This document shows, one piece after another, positions 1 through 13,057 of a DNA stretch of 64,000 bases; position 1 is the first letter of the stretch, and every line of letters begins with the position of its first letter. The stretch is from NCBI GenBank assembly GCA_963580455.1, contig OY756966.1, positions 15,379,001-15,443,000 on the forward strand, read 5' to 3'. The translations under genes and the position numbers were made by a program. Origin of the DNA: Euonymus europaeus (taxonomy: Eukaryota > Streptophyta > Magnoliopsida > Celastrales > Celastraceae). Below the pieces are notes generated by a model that did not search any database, had not been told where the DNA came from, and saw nothing but the letters and a program-made list of their open reading frames with translations.

Positions 1-3000
1 AGTATAAGCTTCCTAGATTATTTCGATGCCAAAACACCAACTTTCTATGACAAATGGACAAAACCGTTAAAATCTCCTCCATAGAGAGAGTTGAGCAACT
101 TCGGACTATCTAAATTGCTCGGGATAGACTTTTTATTGTTCTTCTATGTCAAATTTTATGAGTATATGCTTCCTAGATTATTTTGATGCCAAAACACCAA
201 CTTTCTATGACAAATGGACAAAACCGTTAAAAGCTCCTCCATAGAGAGAGTTGAGCAACTTCGGATTATCAAAATTGCTCGGGATAGACTTTTTATTATT
301 CTTTTATGTTAAATTTTACGAGTATAAGCTTCCTTCATTATTTCGTTGCCAAAACACCAACTTTTTATGACAAATGGATAAAACCGTTAAAAGCTCCTCC
401 ATAGAGAGAGTTGAGCAACTTCGGACCATTAAAGTTGCTCGGTGTACAATTTCTATTGTTCTCATATGTCAAATTTTACGAGTATAAGCTTCCTACATTA
501 TTTCGATGCCAAAACACCAACTTTCTATGACAAATGGACAAAACCGTTAAAAGCTCCTCCATAGAGAGAGTTGAGCAACTTCGGACCATCAAAGTTGCTC
601 GGTGTACAATTTCCATTGTTCTCATATGTCAAATTTTACGAGTATAAGCTTCCTACATTATTTCGATGCCAAAACACCAACTTTCTATGACAAATATACA
701 AAACCGTTAAAAGCTCCTCCATAGAGAGAGTTGAGCAACTTCGGACTATCAAAATTGCTCGGAATAGACTTTTTATTGTTCTTTTATGTTAAATTTTACG
801 AGTATAAGCTACCTACATTATTTCGATGCCAAAACACCAACTTTCTATGACAAATGGATAAAACCGTTAAAAGCTCCTCCATACAGAGAGTTTAGCAACT
901 TCGGACCATCAAAGTTGCTCGGTGTACAATTTCTATTGTTCTCATATGTCAAATTTTACGAGTATAAGCTTCCTACATTATTTCGATGCCAAAACACCAA
1001 CTTTCTATGACAAATGGACAAAACCGTTAAAAGCTCCTCCATAGAGAGAGTTGAGCAACTTCGGACCATCAAAGTTGCTCGGTGTACAATTTCTATTGTT
1101 CTCATATGTCAAATTTTACGAGTATAAGCTTCCTACATTATTTCGATGCCAAAACACCAACTTTCTATGACAAATGGACAAAACCGTTAAAAGCTCCTCC
1201 ATAGAGAGAGTTGAGCAACTTCGGACCATCAAAGTTGCTCGGTGTACAATTTCTATTGTTCTCATATGTCAAATTTTACGAGTATAAGCTTCCTACATTA
1301 TTTCGATGCCAAAACAACAACTTTCTATAACAAATGGACAAAACCGTTAAAGGCTCCTCCATAGAGAGAGTTGAGCAACTTTGGACTATCAAAGTTGCTC
1401 GGGATAGACTTTTTATTGTTCTTCTACGTCAAATTTTACTAGTATAAGCTTCCTACATTATTTCGATGGCAAAACAACAACTTTCTATGACAAATGGACA
1501 AAACCGTTAAAAGCTCCTCCATAGAGAGAGTTGAGCAACTTCGGACTATAAAAGTTGCTCGGGATAGACTTTTAATTGTTCTTCTATGTCAAATTTTATG
1601 AGTATAAGCTTCCTAGATTATTTCGATGCCAAAACACCAACTTTCTATGACAAATGGACAAAACCGTTAAAATCTCTTCCATAGAGAGAGTTGAGCAACT
1701 TCGGACTATCAAAATTGCTCGGGATAGACTTTTTATTGTTCTCCTATGTCAAATTTTATGAGTATAAGCTTCCTAGATTATTTCGATGCCAAAACACCAA
1801 CTTTCTATGACAAATGGACAAAACCGTTAAAAGCTCCTCCATAGAGAGAGTTGAGCAACTTCGGATTATCAAAATTGCTCGGGATAGACTTTATATTGTT
1901 CTTTTATGTTAAATTTTACGAGTATAAGCTTCCTACATTATTTCGATGCCAAAACACCAACTTTCTATGACAAATGGATAAAACCGTTAAAAGCTCCTCC
2001 ATAGAGAGAGTTGAGCAACTTCGGACCATTAAATTTGCTCGGTGTACAATTTCTATTGTTCTCATATGTCAAATTTTACGAGTATAAGCTTCCTACATTA
2101 TTTCGATGCCAAAACACCAACTTTCTATGACAAATATACAAAACCGTTAAAAGCTCCTCCATAGAGAGAGTTGAGCAACTTCGGACTATCAAAATTGCTC
2201 GGAATAGACTTTTTATTGTTCTTTTATGTTAAATTTTACGAGTATAAGCTACCTACATTATTTCGATGCCAAAACACCAACTTTCTATGACAAATGGATA
2301 AAACCGTTAAAAGCTCCTCCATACAGAGAGTTTAGCAACTTCGGACCATCAAAGTTGCTCGGTGTACAATTTCTATTGTTCTCATATGTCAAATTTTACG
2401 AGTATAAGCTTCCTACATTATTTCGATGCCAAAACACCAACTTTCTATGACAAATGGACAAAACCGTTAAAAGCTCCTCCATAGAGAGAGTTGAGCAACT
2501 TCGGACCATCAAAGTTGCTCGGTGTACAATTTCTATTGTTCTCATATGTCAAATTTTACGAGTATAAGCTTCCTACATTATTTCGATGCCAAAACACCAA
2601 CTTTCTATGACAAATGGACAAAACCGTTAAAAGCTCCTCCATAGAGAGAGTTGAGCAACTTCGGACCATCAAAGTTGCTCGGTGTACAATTTCTATTGTT
2701 CTCATATGTCAAATTTTACGAGTATAAGCTTCCTACATTATTTCGATGCCAAAACAACAACTTTCTATAACAAATGGACAAAACCGTTAAAGGCTCCTCC
2801 ATAGAGAGAGTTGAGCAACTTTGGACTATCAAAGTTGCTCGGGATAGACTTTTTATTGTTCTTCTACGTCAAATTTTACTAGTATAAGCTTCCTACATTA
2901 TTTCGATGGCAAAACAACAACTTTCTATGACAAATGGACAAAACCGTTAAAAGCTCCTCCATAGAGAGAGTTGAGCAACTTCGGACTATAAAAGTTGCTC

Positions 3001-3040
3001 GGGATAGACTTTTAATTGTTCTTCTATGTCAAATTTTATG
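1..3040 (+). repeat. 10-monomer HOR, second copy reduced to 9 monomers
   Basis: Copy 1 is 1-1600 and copy 2 is 1601-3040. Tags in order are CTAGATT with AATCTC (1; 1601), CGGATTATC (161; 1761), ATGGATA with ACCATT (321; 1921), a CCATTG tail (481; missing in copy 2), AATATACA with GGAATAG (641; 2081), AAGCTACC with ATACAGAG and TTTAGC (801; 2241), two plain class A monomers, then AACAAC with TATAACAA and AAAGG (1281; 2721), then GATGGC (1441; 2881). Copy 2 lacks the fourth monomer, so homologous sites are 1600 bp apart before it and 1440 bp apart after it. A third copy starts at 3041 but diverges after four monomers. Confidence 0.9.
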
Positions 3041-5697
3041 AGTATAAGCTTCCTAGATTATTTCGATGCCAAAACACCAACTTTCTATGACAAATGGACA
3101 AAACCGTTAAAATCTCTTCCATAGAGAGAGTTGAGCAACTTCGGACTATCAAAATTGCTCGGGATAGACTTTTTATTGTTCTCCTATGTCAAATTTTATG
3201 AGTATAAGCTTCCTAGATTATTTCGATGCCAAAACACCAACTTTCTATGACAAATGGACAAAACCGTTAAAAGCTCCTCCATAGAGAGAGTTGAGCAACT
3301 TCGGATTATCAAAATTGCTCGGGATAGACTTTATATTGTTCTTTTATGTTAAATTTTACGAGTATAAGCTTCCTACATTATTTCGATGCCAAAACACCAA
3401 CTTTCTATGACAAATGGATAAAACCGTTAAAAGCTCCTCCATAGAGAGAGTTGAGCAACTTCGGACCATTAAAGTTGCTCGGTGTACAATTTCTATTGTT
3501 CTCATATGTCAAATTTTACGAGTATAAGCTTCCTACATTATTTCGATGCCAAAACACCAACTTTCTATGACAAATGGACAAAACCGATAAAAGCTCCTCC
3601 ATAGAGGGAGTTGAGCAACTTCGGACCATCAAAGTTGCTCGGTGTACAATTTCCATTGTTCTCATATGTCAAATTTTACGAGTATAAGCTTCCTACATTA
3701 TTTCGATGCCAAAACACCAACTTTCTATGACAAATATACAAAACCGTTAAAAGCTCCTCCATAGAGAGAGTTGAGCATCTTCGGACCATCAAAGTTGCTC
3801 GGTGTACAATTTCTATTGTTCTCATATGTTAAATTTTACGAGTATAAGCTTCCTACATTATTTCGATGCCCAAACACCAACTTTCTATGACAAATAGACA
3901 AAACCGTTAAAAGCTCCTCCATTGAGAGAGTTGAGCAACTTCGGACTATCAAAATTGCTCGGGATTGACTTTTTATTGTTCTTCTATGTTAAATTTTACG
4001 AGTATAAGCTTCCTACATTATTTCGATGCCAAAACACCAACTTTCCATGACAAATGGACAAAACCGTTAAAAGCTCCTCCATAGAGAGAGTTGACCAAAT
4101 TCGGGCTTCCTACATTATTTCAATGCCAAAACACCAACTTTCTATGACAAATGGACAAAACCGTTAAAAGCTCCTCCATAGAGAGAGTTGAGCAACTTCG
4201 GACCATCAAAGTTGCTCGGTGTACAATTTCTATTGTTCTCATATGTCAAATTTTACGAGTATAAGCTTCCTACATTATTTCGATGCCAAAACAAAAACTT
4301 TCTATGACAAATGGACAAAACCGTTAAAAGCTCCTCCATAGAGAGAGTTGAGCAACTTCGGACTATCAAAGTTGCTCGGGATAGACTTTTAATTGTTCTT
4401 CTATGTCAAATTTTATGAGTATAAGCTTCCTAGATTATTTCGATGCCAAAACACCAACTTTCTATGACAAATGGACAAAACCGTTAAAATCTCCTCCATA
4501 GAGAGAGTTGAGCAACTTCGGACTATCTAAATTGCTCAAGATAGACTTTTTATTGTTCTCCTATGTCAAATTTTATAAGTATAAGCTTCCTAGATTATTT
4601 CGATGCCAAAACACCAACTTTCTATGACAAATGGACAAAACCGTTAAAAGCTCCTCCATAGAGAGAGTTGAGCAACTTCGGATTATCAAAATTGCTCGGG
4701 ATAGACTTTTTATTGTTCTTTTATGTTAAATTTTACGAGTATAAGCTTCCTACATTATTTCGATGCCAAAACACCAACTTTCTATGACAAATGGATAAAA
4801 CCGTTAAAAGCTCCTCCATAGAGAGAGTTGAGCAACTTCGGACCATTAAAGTTGCTCGGTGTACAATTTCTATTGTTCTCATATGTCAAATTTTACGAGT
4901 ATAAGCTTCCTACATTATTTCGATGCCAAAACACCAACTTTCTATGACAAATGGACAAAACCGTTAAAAGCTCCTCCATAGAGAGAGTTGAGCAACTTCG
5001 GACCATCAAAGTTGCTTGGTGTACAATTTCCATTGTTCTCATATGTCAAATTTTACGAGTATAAGCTTCCTACATTATTTCGATGCCAAAACACCAACTT
5101 TCTATGACAAATATACAAAACCGTTAAAAGCTCCTCCATAGAGAGAGTTGAGCAACTTCGGACCATCAAAGTTGCTCGGTGTACAATTTCTATTGTTCTC
5201 ATATGTCAAATTTTACGAGTATAAGCTTCCTACATTATTTTGATGCCCAAACACCAACTTTCTATGACAAATAGACAAAACCGTTAAAAGCTCCTCCATA
5301 GAGAGAGTTGAGCAACTTCGGACTATCAAAATTGCTCGGGATAGACTTTTTATTGTTCTTCTATGTTAAATTTTACGAGTATAAGCTTCCTACATTATTT
5401 CGATGCCAAAACACCAACTTTCCATGACAAATGGACAAAACCGTTAAAAGCTCCTCCATAGAGAGAGTTGACCAAATTCGGACCATCAAAGTTGCTCGGT
5501 GTACAATTTCTATTGTTCTCATATGTCAAATTTTACGAGTATAAGCTTCCTACATTATTTCGATGCCAAAACAACAACTTTCTATCACAAATGGACAAAA
5601 CCGTTAAAAGCTCCTCCATAGAGAGAGTTGAGCAACTTCGGACTATCAAAGTTGCTCGGGATAGACTTTTAATTGTTCTTCTATGTCAAATTTTATG
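3041..5697 (+). repeat. 8-monomer HOR, two copies, first copy with register-shifting deletion
   Basis: The order is CTAGATT/AATCTC, CGGATTATC, ATGGATA/ACCATT, CCATTG, AATATACA/ACCATC, CCCAAAC/ATAGACA, TCCATG with GACCAAATT, then a monomer with a longer A/C-rich tag. It runs from 3041 and again from 4418, where it spans eight monomers (1280 bp). The first copy also contains a monomer tagged CAATGCC and an internal deletion near 4104. The first four members match the opening of the 10-monomer HOR upstream, so this unit looks like a fusion of that HOR with members of the later 19-mer. Confidence 0.82.
4101..4108 (+). other. 63-bp deletion junction inside a monomer
   Basis: The monomer beginning at 4001 runs normally to ATTCGG and then jumps to GCTTCC, which is position 8 of the next monomer. 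Monomer starts move from 1 mod 160 to 98 mod 160 here, equal to a loss of 63 bp (modulo 160). In the later 19-mer the same TCCATG/AAATTCGG monomer (8258) is directly followed by a CAATGCC monomer (8418), as it is here. That favours a simple 63-bp deletion over loss of 223 bp. No long homology is visible at the break beyond one or two shared G residues. Confidence 0.88.
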
Positions 5698-6977
5698 AGT
5701 ATAAGCTTCCTAGATTATTTCGATGCCAAAACACCAACTTTCTATGACAAATGGACAAAACCGTTAAAATCTCCTCCATAGAGAGAGTTGAGCAACTTCG
5801 GACTATCTAAATTGCTCGGGATAGACTTTTTATTGTTCTTCTATGTCAAATTTTATGAGTATAAGCTTCCTAGATTATTTCGATGCCAAAACACCAACTT
5901 TCTATGACAAATGGACAAAACCGTTAAAAGCTCCTCCATAGAGAGAGTTGAGCAACTTCGGATTATCAAAATTGCTCGGGATAGACTTTTTATTATTCTT
6001 TTATGTTAAATTTTACGAGTATAAGCTTCCTACATTATTTCGATGCCAAAACACCAACTTTTTATGACAAATGGATAAAACCGTTAAAAGCTCCTCCATA
6101 GAGAGAGTTGAGCAACTTCGGACCATTAAAGTTGCTCGGTGTACAATTTCTATTGTTCTCATATGTCAAATTTTACGAGTATAAGCTTCCTACATTATTT
6201 CGATGCCAAAACACCAACTTTCTATGACAAATGGACAAAACCGTTAAAAGCTCCTCCATAGAGAGAGTTGAGCAACTTCGGACCATCAAAGTTGCTCGGT
6301 GTACAATTTCCATTGTTCTCATATGTCAAATTTTACGAGTATAAGCTTCCTACATTATTTCGATGCCAAAACACCAACTTTCTATGACAAATATACAAAA
6401 CCGTTAAAAGCTCCTCCATAGAGAGAGTTGAGCAACTTCGGACTATCAAAATTGCTCGGAATAGACTTTTTATTGTTCTTTTATGTTTAATTTTACGAGT
6501 ATAAGCTACCTACATTATTTCGATGCCAAAACACCAACTTTCTATGACAAATGGATAAAACCGTTAAAAGCTCCTCCATAGAGAGAGTTTAGCAACTTCG
6601 GACCATCAAAGTTGCTCGGTGTACAATTTCTATTGTTCTCATATGTCAAATTTTACGAGTATAAGCTTCCTACATTATTTCGATGCCAAAACACCAACTT
6701 TCTATGACAAATGGACAAAACCGTTAAAAGCTCCTCCATAGAGAGAGTTGAGCAACTTCGGACCATCAAAGTTGCTCGGTGTACAATTTCTATTGTTCTC
6801 ATATGTCAAATTTTACGAGTATAAGCTTCCTACATTATTTCGATGCCAAAACACCAACTTTCTATTACAAATGGACAAAACCGTTAAAAGCTCCTCCATA
6901 GAGAGAGTTGAGCAACTTCGGACCATCAAAGTTGCTCGGTGTACAATTTCTATTGTTCTCATATGTCAAATTTTACG
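5698..6977 (+). repeat. Third appearance of the 10-monomer HOR (first eight monomers)
   Basis: From 5698 the tags repeat the order seen from position 1: CTAGATT/AATCTC with ACTATCTAAATTG (5698), CGGATTATC with TATTATTC (5858), TTTATGAC/ATGGATA (6018), CCATTG (6178), AATATACA with GGAATAG (6338), AAGCTACC with TTTAGC (6498), then two class A monomers. The TATTATTC and TTTATGAC tags tie this copy to 1-480 rather than to the copies at 1601 or 3041. The ninth and tenth members (6978, 7138) also open the 19-mer that follows, so the boundary is a matter of definition. Confidence 0.82.
6750..6777 (+). repeat. Representative monomer dyad: 9-bp inverted repeat, 10-nt spacer
   Basis: In the typical class A monomer starting at 6658, GAGCAACTT (6750-6758) and AAGTTGCTC (6769-6777) are perfect reverse complements around CGGACCATCA. 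The element recurs at positions 93-120 of essentially every monomer, so roughly 400 times here. Two frequent variants each break one base pair: GAGCAAATT on the left, or AAATTGCTC on the right. The left arm also forms a smaller inverted repeat on its own (GTTG AG CAAC). Short dyads are a known feature of centromeric satellites that lack CENP-B boxes; a role here is inference. Confidence 0.9.
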
Positions 6978-9900
6978 AGTATAAGCTTCCTACATTATTT
7001 CGATGCCAAAACAACAACTTTCTATAACAAATGGACAAAACCGTTAAAGGCTCCTCCATAGAGAGAGTTGAGCAACTTTGGACTATCAAAGTTGCTCGGG
7101 ATAGACTTTTTATTGTTCTTCTACGTCAAATTTTACGAGTATAAGCTTCCTACATTATTTCGATGCTAAAACAACAACTTTCTATGACACATGGACAAAA
7201 CCGTTAAAAGCTCCTCCATAGAGAGAGTTGAGCAACTTCGGACTATAAAAGTTGCTCGGGATAGACTTTTAATTGTTCTTCTATGTCAAATTTTACGAGT
7301 ATAAGCTTCCTAGATTATTTCGATGCCAAAACACCAACTTTCTATGACAAATGGACAAAACCGTTAAAATCTCCTCCATAGAGAGAGTTGAGCAACTTCG
7401 GACTATCAAAATTGCTCGGGATAGACTTTTTATTGTTCTCCAATGTCAAATTTTATGAGTATAAGCTTCCTAGATTATTTCGATGCCAAAACACCAACTT
7501 TCTATGACAAATGGACAAAACCGTTAAAAGCTCCTCCATAGAGAGAGTTGAGCAACTTCGGATTATCAAAATTGCTCGGGATAGACTTTTTATTGTTCTT
7601 TTATGTTAAATTTTACGAGTATAAGCTTCCTACATTATTTCGATGCCAAAACAACAACTTTCTATGACAAACGGATAAAACCGTTAAAAGCTCCTCCATA
7701 GAGAGAGTTGAGCAACTTCGGACCATTAAAGTTGCTCGGTGTACAATTTCTATTGTTCTCATATGTCAAATTTTACGAGTATAAGCTTCCTACATTATTT
7801 CGATGCCAAAACACCAACTTTCTATGACAAATGGACAAAACCGTTAAAAGCTCCTCCATAGAGAGAGTTGAGCAACTTCGGACCATCAAAGTTGCTCGGT
7901 GTACAATTTCCATTGTTCTCATATGTCAAATTTTACGAGTATAAGCTTCCTACATTATTTCGATGCCAAAACACCAACTTTCTATGACAAATATGCAAAA
8001 CCGTTAAAAGCTCCTCCATAGAGAGAGTTGAGCAACTTCGGACCATCAAAGTTGCTCGGTGTACAATTTCTATTGTTCTCATATGTCAAATTTTACGAGT
8101 ATAAGCTTCCTACATTATTTCGATGCCCAAACACCAACTTTCTATGACAAATAGACAAAACCGTTAAAAGCTCCTCCATAGAGAGAGTTGAGCAACTTCG
8201 GACTATCAAAATTGCTCGGGATAGACTTTTTATTGTTCTTCTATGTTAAATTTTACGAGTATAAGCTTCCTACATTATTTCGATGCCAAAACACCAACTT
8301 TCCATGACAAATGGACAAAACCGTTAAAAGCTCCTCCATAGAGAGAGTTGAGCAAATTCGGACCATCAAAGTTGCTCGGTGTACAATTTCTATTGTTCTC
8401 ATATGTCAAATTTTACGAGTATAAGCTTCCTACATTATTTCAATGCCAAAACACCAACTTTCTATGACAAATGGACAAAACCGTTAAAAGCTCCTCCACA
8501 GAGAGAGTTGAGCAGCTTCGGACCATCAAAGTTGCTCGGTGTACAATTTCTATTGTTCTCATATGTCAAATTTTACGAGTATAAGCTTCCTACATTATTT
8601 CGATGCCCAAACACCAACTTTCTATGACAAATAGACAAAACCGTTAAAAGATCCTCCATAGAGAGAGTTGAGCAACTTCGGACTATCAAAATTGCTCGGG
8701 ATAGACTTTTTATTGTTCTTCTATGTTAAATTTTACGAGTATAAGCTTCCTACATTATTTCGATGCCAAAACACCAACTTTCCATGACAAATTGACAAAA
8801 CCGTTAAAAGCTCCTCCATAGAGAGAGTTGAGCAAATTCGGACCATCAAAGTTGCTCGGTGTACAATTTCTATTGTTCTCATATGTCAAATTTTACGAGT
8901 ATAAGCTTCCTACATTATTTCGATGCCAAAACACCAACTTTCCATGGCAAATGGACAAAACCGTTAAAAGCTCCTCCATAGAGAGAGTTGAGCAACTTCG
9001 GACCATCAAAGTTGCTTGGTGTACAATTTCTATTGTTCTCATATGTAAAATTTTACGAGTATAAGCTTCCTACATTATTTCGATGCCAAAACACCAACTT
9101 TCTATGACAAATGGACAAAATCGTTAAAAGCTCCTCCATAGAGAGAGTTGAGCAAATTCGGACCATCAAAGTTGCTCGGTGTACAATTTCTATTGTTCTC
9201 ATATGTCAAATTTTACGAGTATAAGCTTCCTACATTATTTCCATGCCAAAACACCAACTTTCTATGACAAATGGACAAAACCGTTAAAAGCTCCTCCATA
9301 GAGAGAGTTGAGCAACTTCGGACCTTCAAAGTTGCTCGGTGTACAATTTCTATTGTTCTCATATGTCAAATTTTACGAGTATAAGCTTCCTACATTATTT
9401 CGATGCCCAAACACCAACTTTCTATGACAAATAGACAAAACCGTTAAAAGCTCCTCCATAGAGAGAGTTGAGCAACTTCGGACTATCAAAATTGCTCGGG
9501 ATAGACTTTTTATTGTTCTTCTATGTTAAATTTTACGAGTATAAGCTTCCTACATTATTTCGATGCCAAAACACCAACTTTCATTGACAAATGGATAAAA
9601 CCGTTAAAAGCTCCTCCATAGAGAGAGTTGAGAAAATTCGGACCATCAAAGTTGCTCGGTGTACAATTTCTATTGTTCTCATATGTCAAATTTTACGAGT
9701 ATAAGCTCCCTACATTATTTCAATGCCAAAACACCAACTTTCCATGACAAATGGACAAAACCGTTAAAAGCTCCTCCATAGAGAGAGTTGAGCAACTTCG
9801 GACCATCAAAGTTGCTCGGTGTACAATTTCTATTGTTCTCATATGTCAAATTTTACGAGTATAAGCTCCCTACATTATTTCAATGCCAAAACACCAACTT

Positions 9901-12900
9901 TCCATGACAAATGGACAAAACCGTTAAAAGCTCCTCCATAGAGAGAGTTGAGCAACTTCGGACCATCAAAGTTGCTCGGTGTACAATTTCTATTGTTCTC
10001 ATATGTCAAATTTTACGAGTATAAGCTTCCTACATTATTTCGATGCCAAAACAACAACTTTCTATAACAAATGGACAAAACCGTTAAAGGCTCCTCCATA
10101 GAGAGAGTTGAGCAACTTTGGACTATCAAAGTTGCTCGGGATAGACTTTTTATTGTTCTTCTACGTCAAATTTTACGAGTATAAGCTTCCTACATTATTT
10201 CGATGGCAAAACAACAACTTTCTATGACACATGGACAAAACCGTTAAAAGCTCCTCCATAGAGAGAGTTGAGCAACTTCGGACTATAAAAGTTGCTCGGG
10301 ATAGACTTTTAATTGTTCTTCTATGTCAAATTTTACGAGTATAAGCTTCCTAGATTATTTCGATGCCAAAACACCAACTTTCTATGACAAATGGACAAAA
10401 CCGTTAAAATCTCCTCCATAGAGAGAGTTGAGCAACTTCGGACTATCAAAATTGCTCGGGATAGACTTTTTATTGTTCTCCTATGTCAAATTTTATGAGT
10501 ATAAGCTTCCTAGATTATTTCGATGCCAAAACACCAACTTTCTATGACAAATGGACAAAACCGTTAAAAGCTCCTCCATAGAGAGAGTTGAGCAACTTCG
10601 GATTATCAAAATTGCTCGGGATAGACTTTTTATTGTTCTTTTATGTTAAATTTTACGAGTATAAGCTTCCTACATTATTTCGATGCCAAAACAACAACTT
10701 TCTATGACAAATGGATAAAACCGTTAAAAGCTCCTCCATAGAGAGAGTTGAGCAACTTCGGACCATTAAAGTTGCTCGGTGTACAATTTCTATTGTTCTC
10801 ATATGTCAAATTTTACGAGTATAAGCTTCCTACATTATTTCGATGCCAAAACACCAACTTTCTATGACAAATGGACAAAACCGTTAAAAGCTCCTCCATA
10901 GAGAGAGTTGAGCAACTTCGGACCATCAAAGTTGCTCGGTGTACAATTTCCATTGTTCTCATATGTCAAATTTTACGAGTATAAGCTTCCTACATTATTT
11001 CGATGCCAAAACACCAACTTTCTATGACAAATATGCAAAACCGTTAAAAGCTCCTCCATAGAGAGAGTTGAGCAACTTCGGACCATCAAAGTTGCTCGGT
11101 GTACAATTTCTATTGTTCTCATATGTCAAATTTTACGAGTATAAGCTTCCTACATTATTTCGATGCCCAAACACCAACTTTCTATGACAAATAGACAAAA
11201 CCGTTAAAAGCTCCTCCATAGAGAGAGTTGAGCAACTTCGGACTATCAAAATTGCTCGGGATAGACTTTTTATTGTTCTTCTATGTTAAATTTTACGAGT
11301 ATAAGCTTCCTACATTATTTCGATGCCAAAACACCAACTTTCCATGACAAATGGACAAAACCGTTAAAAGCTCCTCCATAGAGAGAGTTGAGCAAATTCG
11401 GACCATCAAAGTTGCTCGGTGTACAATTTCTATTGTTCTCATATGTCAAATTTTACGAGTATAAGCTTCCTACATTATTTCAATGCCAAAACACCAACTT
11501 TCTATGACAAATGGACAAAACCGTTAAAAGCTCCTCCACAGAGAGAGTTGAGCAGCTTCGGACCATCAAAGTTGCTCGGTGTACAATTTCTATTGTTCTC
11601 ATATGTCAAATTTTACGAGTATAAGCTTCCTACATTATTTCGATGCCCAAACACCAACTTTCTATGACAAATAGACAAAACCGTTAAAAGATCCTCCATA
11701 GAGAGAGTTGAGCAACTTCGGACTATCAAAATTGCTCGGGATAGACTTTTTATTGTTCTTCTATGTTAAATTTTACGAGTATAAGCTTCCTACATTATTT
11801 CGATGCCAAAACACCAACTTTCCATGACAAATTGACAAAACCGTTAAAAGCTCCTCCATAGAGAGAGTTGAGCAAATTCGGACCATCAAAGTTGCTCGGT
11901 GTACAATTTCTATTGTTCTCATATGTCAAATTTTACGAGTATAAGCTTCCTACATTATTTCGATGCCAAAACACCAACTTTCCATGGCAAATGGACAAAA
12001 CCGTTAAAAGCTCCTCCATTGAGAGAGTTGAGCAACTTCGGACCATCAAAGTTGCTTGGTGTACAATTTCTATTGTTCTCATATGTAAAATTTTACGAGT
12101 ATAAGCTTCCTACATTATTTCGATGCCAAAACACCAACTTTCTATGACAAATGGACAAAACCGTTAAAAGCTCCTCCATAGAGAGAGTTGAGCAAATTCG
12201 GACCATCAAAGTTGCTCGGTGTACAATTTCTATTGTTCTCATATGTCAAATTTTACGAGTATAAGCTTCCTACATTATTTCCATGCCAAAACACCAACTT
12301 TCTATGACAAATGGACAAAACCGTTAAAAGCTCCTCCATAGAGAGAGTTGAGCAACTTCGGACCTTCAAAGTTGCTCGGTGTACAATTTCTATTGTTCTC
12401 ATATGTCAAATTTTACGAGTATAAGCTTCCTACATTATTTCGATGCCCAAATACCAACTTTCTATGACAAATAGACAAAACCGTTAAAAGCTCCTCCATA
12501 GAGAGAGTTGAGCAACTTCGGACTATCAAAATTGCTCGGGATAGACTTTTTATTGTTCTTCTATGTTAAATTTTACGAGTATAAGCTTCCTACATTATTT
12601 CGATGCCAAAACACCAACTTTCATTGACAAATGGATAAAACCGTTAAAAGCTCCTCCATAGAGAGAGTTGAGAAAATTCGGACCATCAAAGTTGCTCGGT
12701 GTACAATTTCTATTGTTCTCATATGTCAAATTTTACGAGTATAAGCTCCCTACATTATTTCAATGCCAAAACACCAACTTTCCATGACAAATGGACAAAA
12801 CCGTTAAAAGCTCCTCCATAGAGAGAGTTGAGCAACTTCGGACCATCAAAGTTGCTCGGTGTACAATTTCTATTGTTCTCATATGTCAAATTTTACGAGT

Positions 12901-13057
12901 ATAAGCTTCCTACATTATTTCAATGCCAAAACACCAACTTTCTATGACAAATGGACAAAACCGTTAAAAGCTCCTCCATAGAGAGAGTTGAGCAACTTCG
13001 GACCATCAAAGTTGCTCGGTGTACAATTTCTATTGTTCTCATATGTCAAATTTTACG
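6978..13057 (+). repeat. 19-monomer (3040 bp) HOR, two copies
   Basis: Copy 1 is 6978-10017 and copy 2 is 10018-13057. Shared rare tags at an offset of 3040 include TATAACAA/AAAGG (6978; 10018), AATATGC (7938; 10978), CCACAGAG with AGCAGC (8418; 11458), AAAGATCC (8578; 11618), ATTGACAAAA (8738; 11778), TCCATGGC with TTGCTTGG (8898; 11938), TTCCATGCC with ACCTTC (9218; 12258), TTCATTG with GAGAAAATT (9538; 12578) and AAGCTCCC (9698; 12738). The copies differ at only a few sites, for example GATGCT/GATGGC near 7164 and CAATGTC/CTATGTC near 7441. The last monomer differs (9858 against 12898). This is the longest regular unit seen twice in the window. Confidence 0.92.

Noticed and set aside
786..1010. 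Open reading frame of 74 codons (also at 2226-2450), and the similar 73-82 codon frames on the plus strand
   Set aside because: They are translations of the satellite itself. The same peptide recurs at each HOR copy, frames start and stop according to subtype substitutions, there is no codon structure or ribosome-binding/Kozak logic, and the frames end wherever a repeat variant has a stop.
6756..6772. CENP-B box-like match at the dyad
   Set aside because: CTTCG followed by an A at the right spacing matches the left part of the CENP-B box consensus, but the required CGGG part reads AAAG. In class B monomers CGGG is present but too far away. It does not meet the consensus.
6750..6777. Rho-independent terminator
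   Set aside because: The hairpin-like dyad is AT-rich and is not followed by a U-tract, and the context is a eukaryotic-type satellite.
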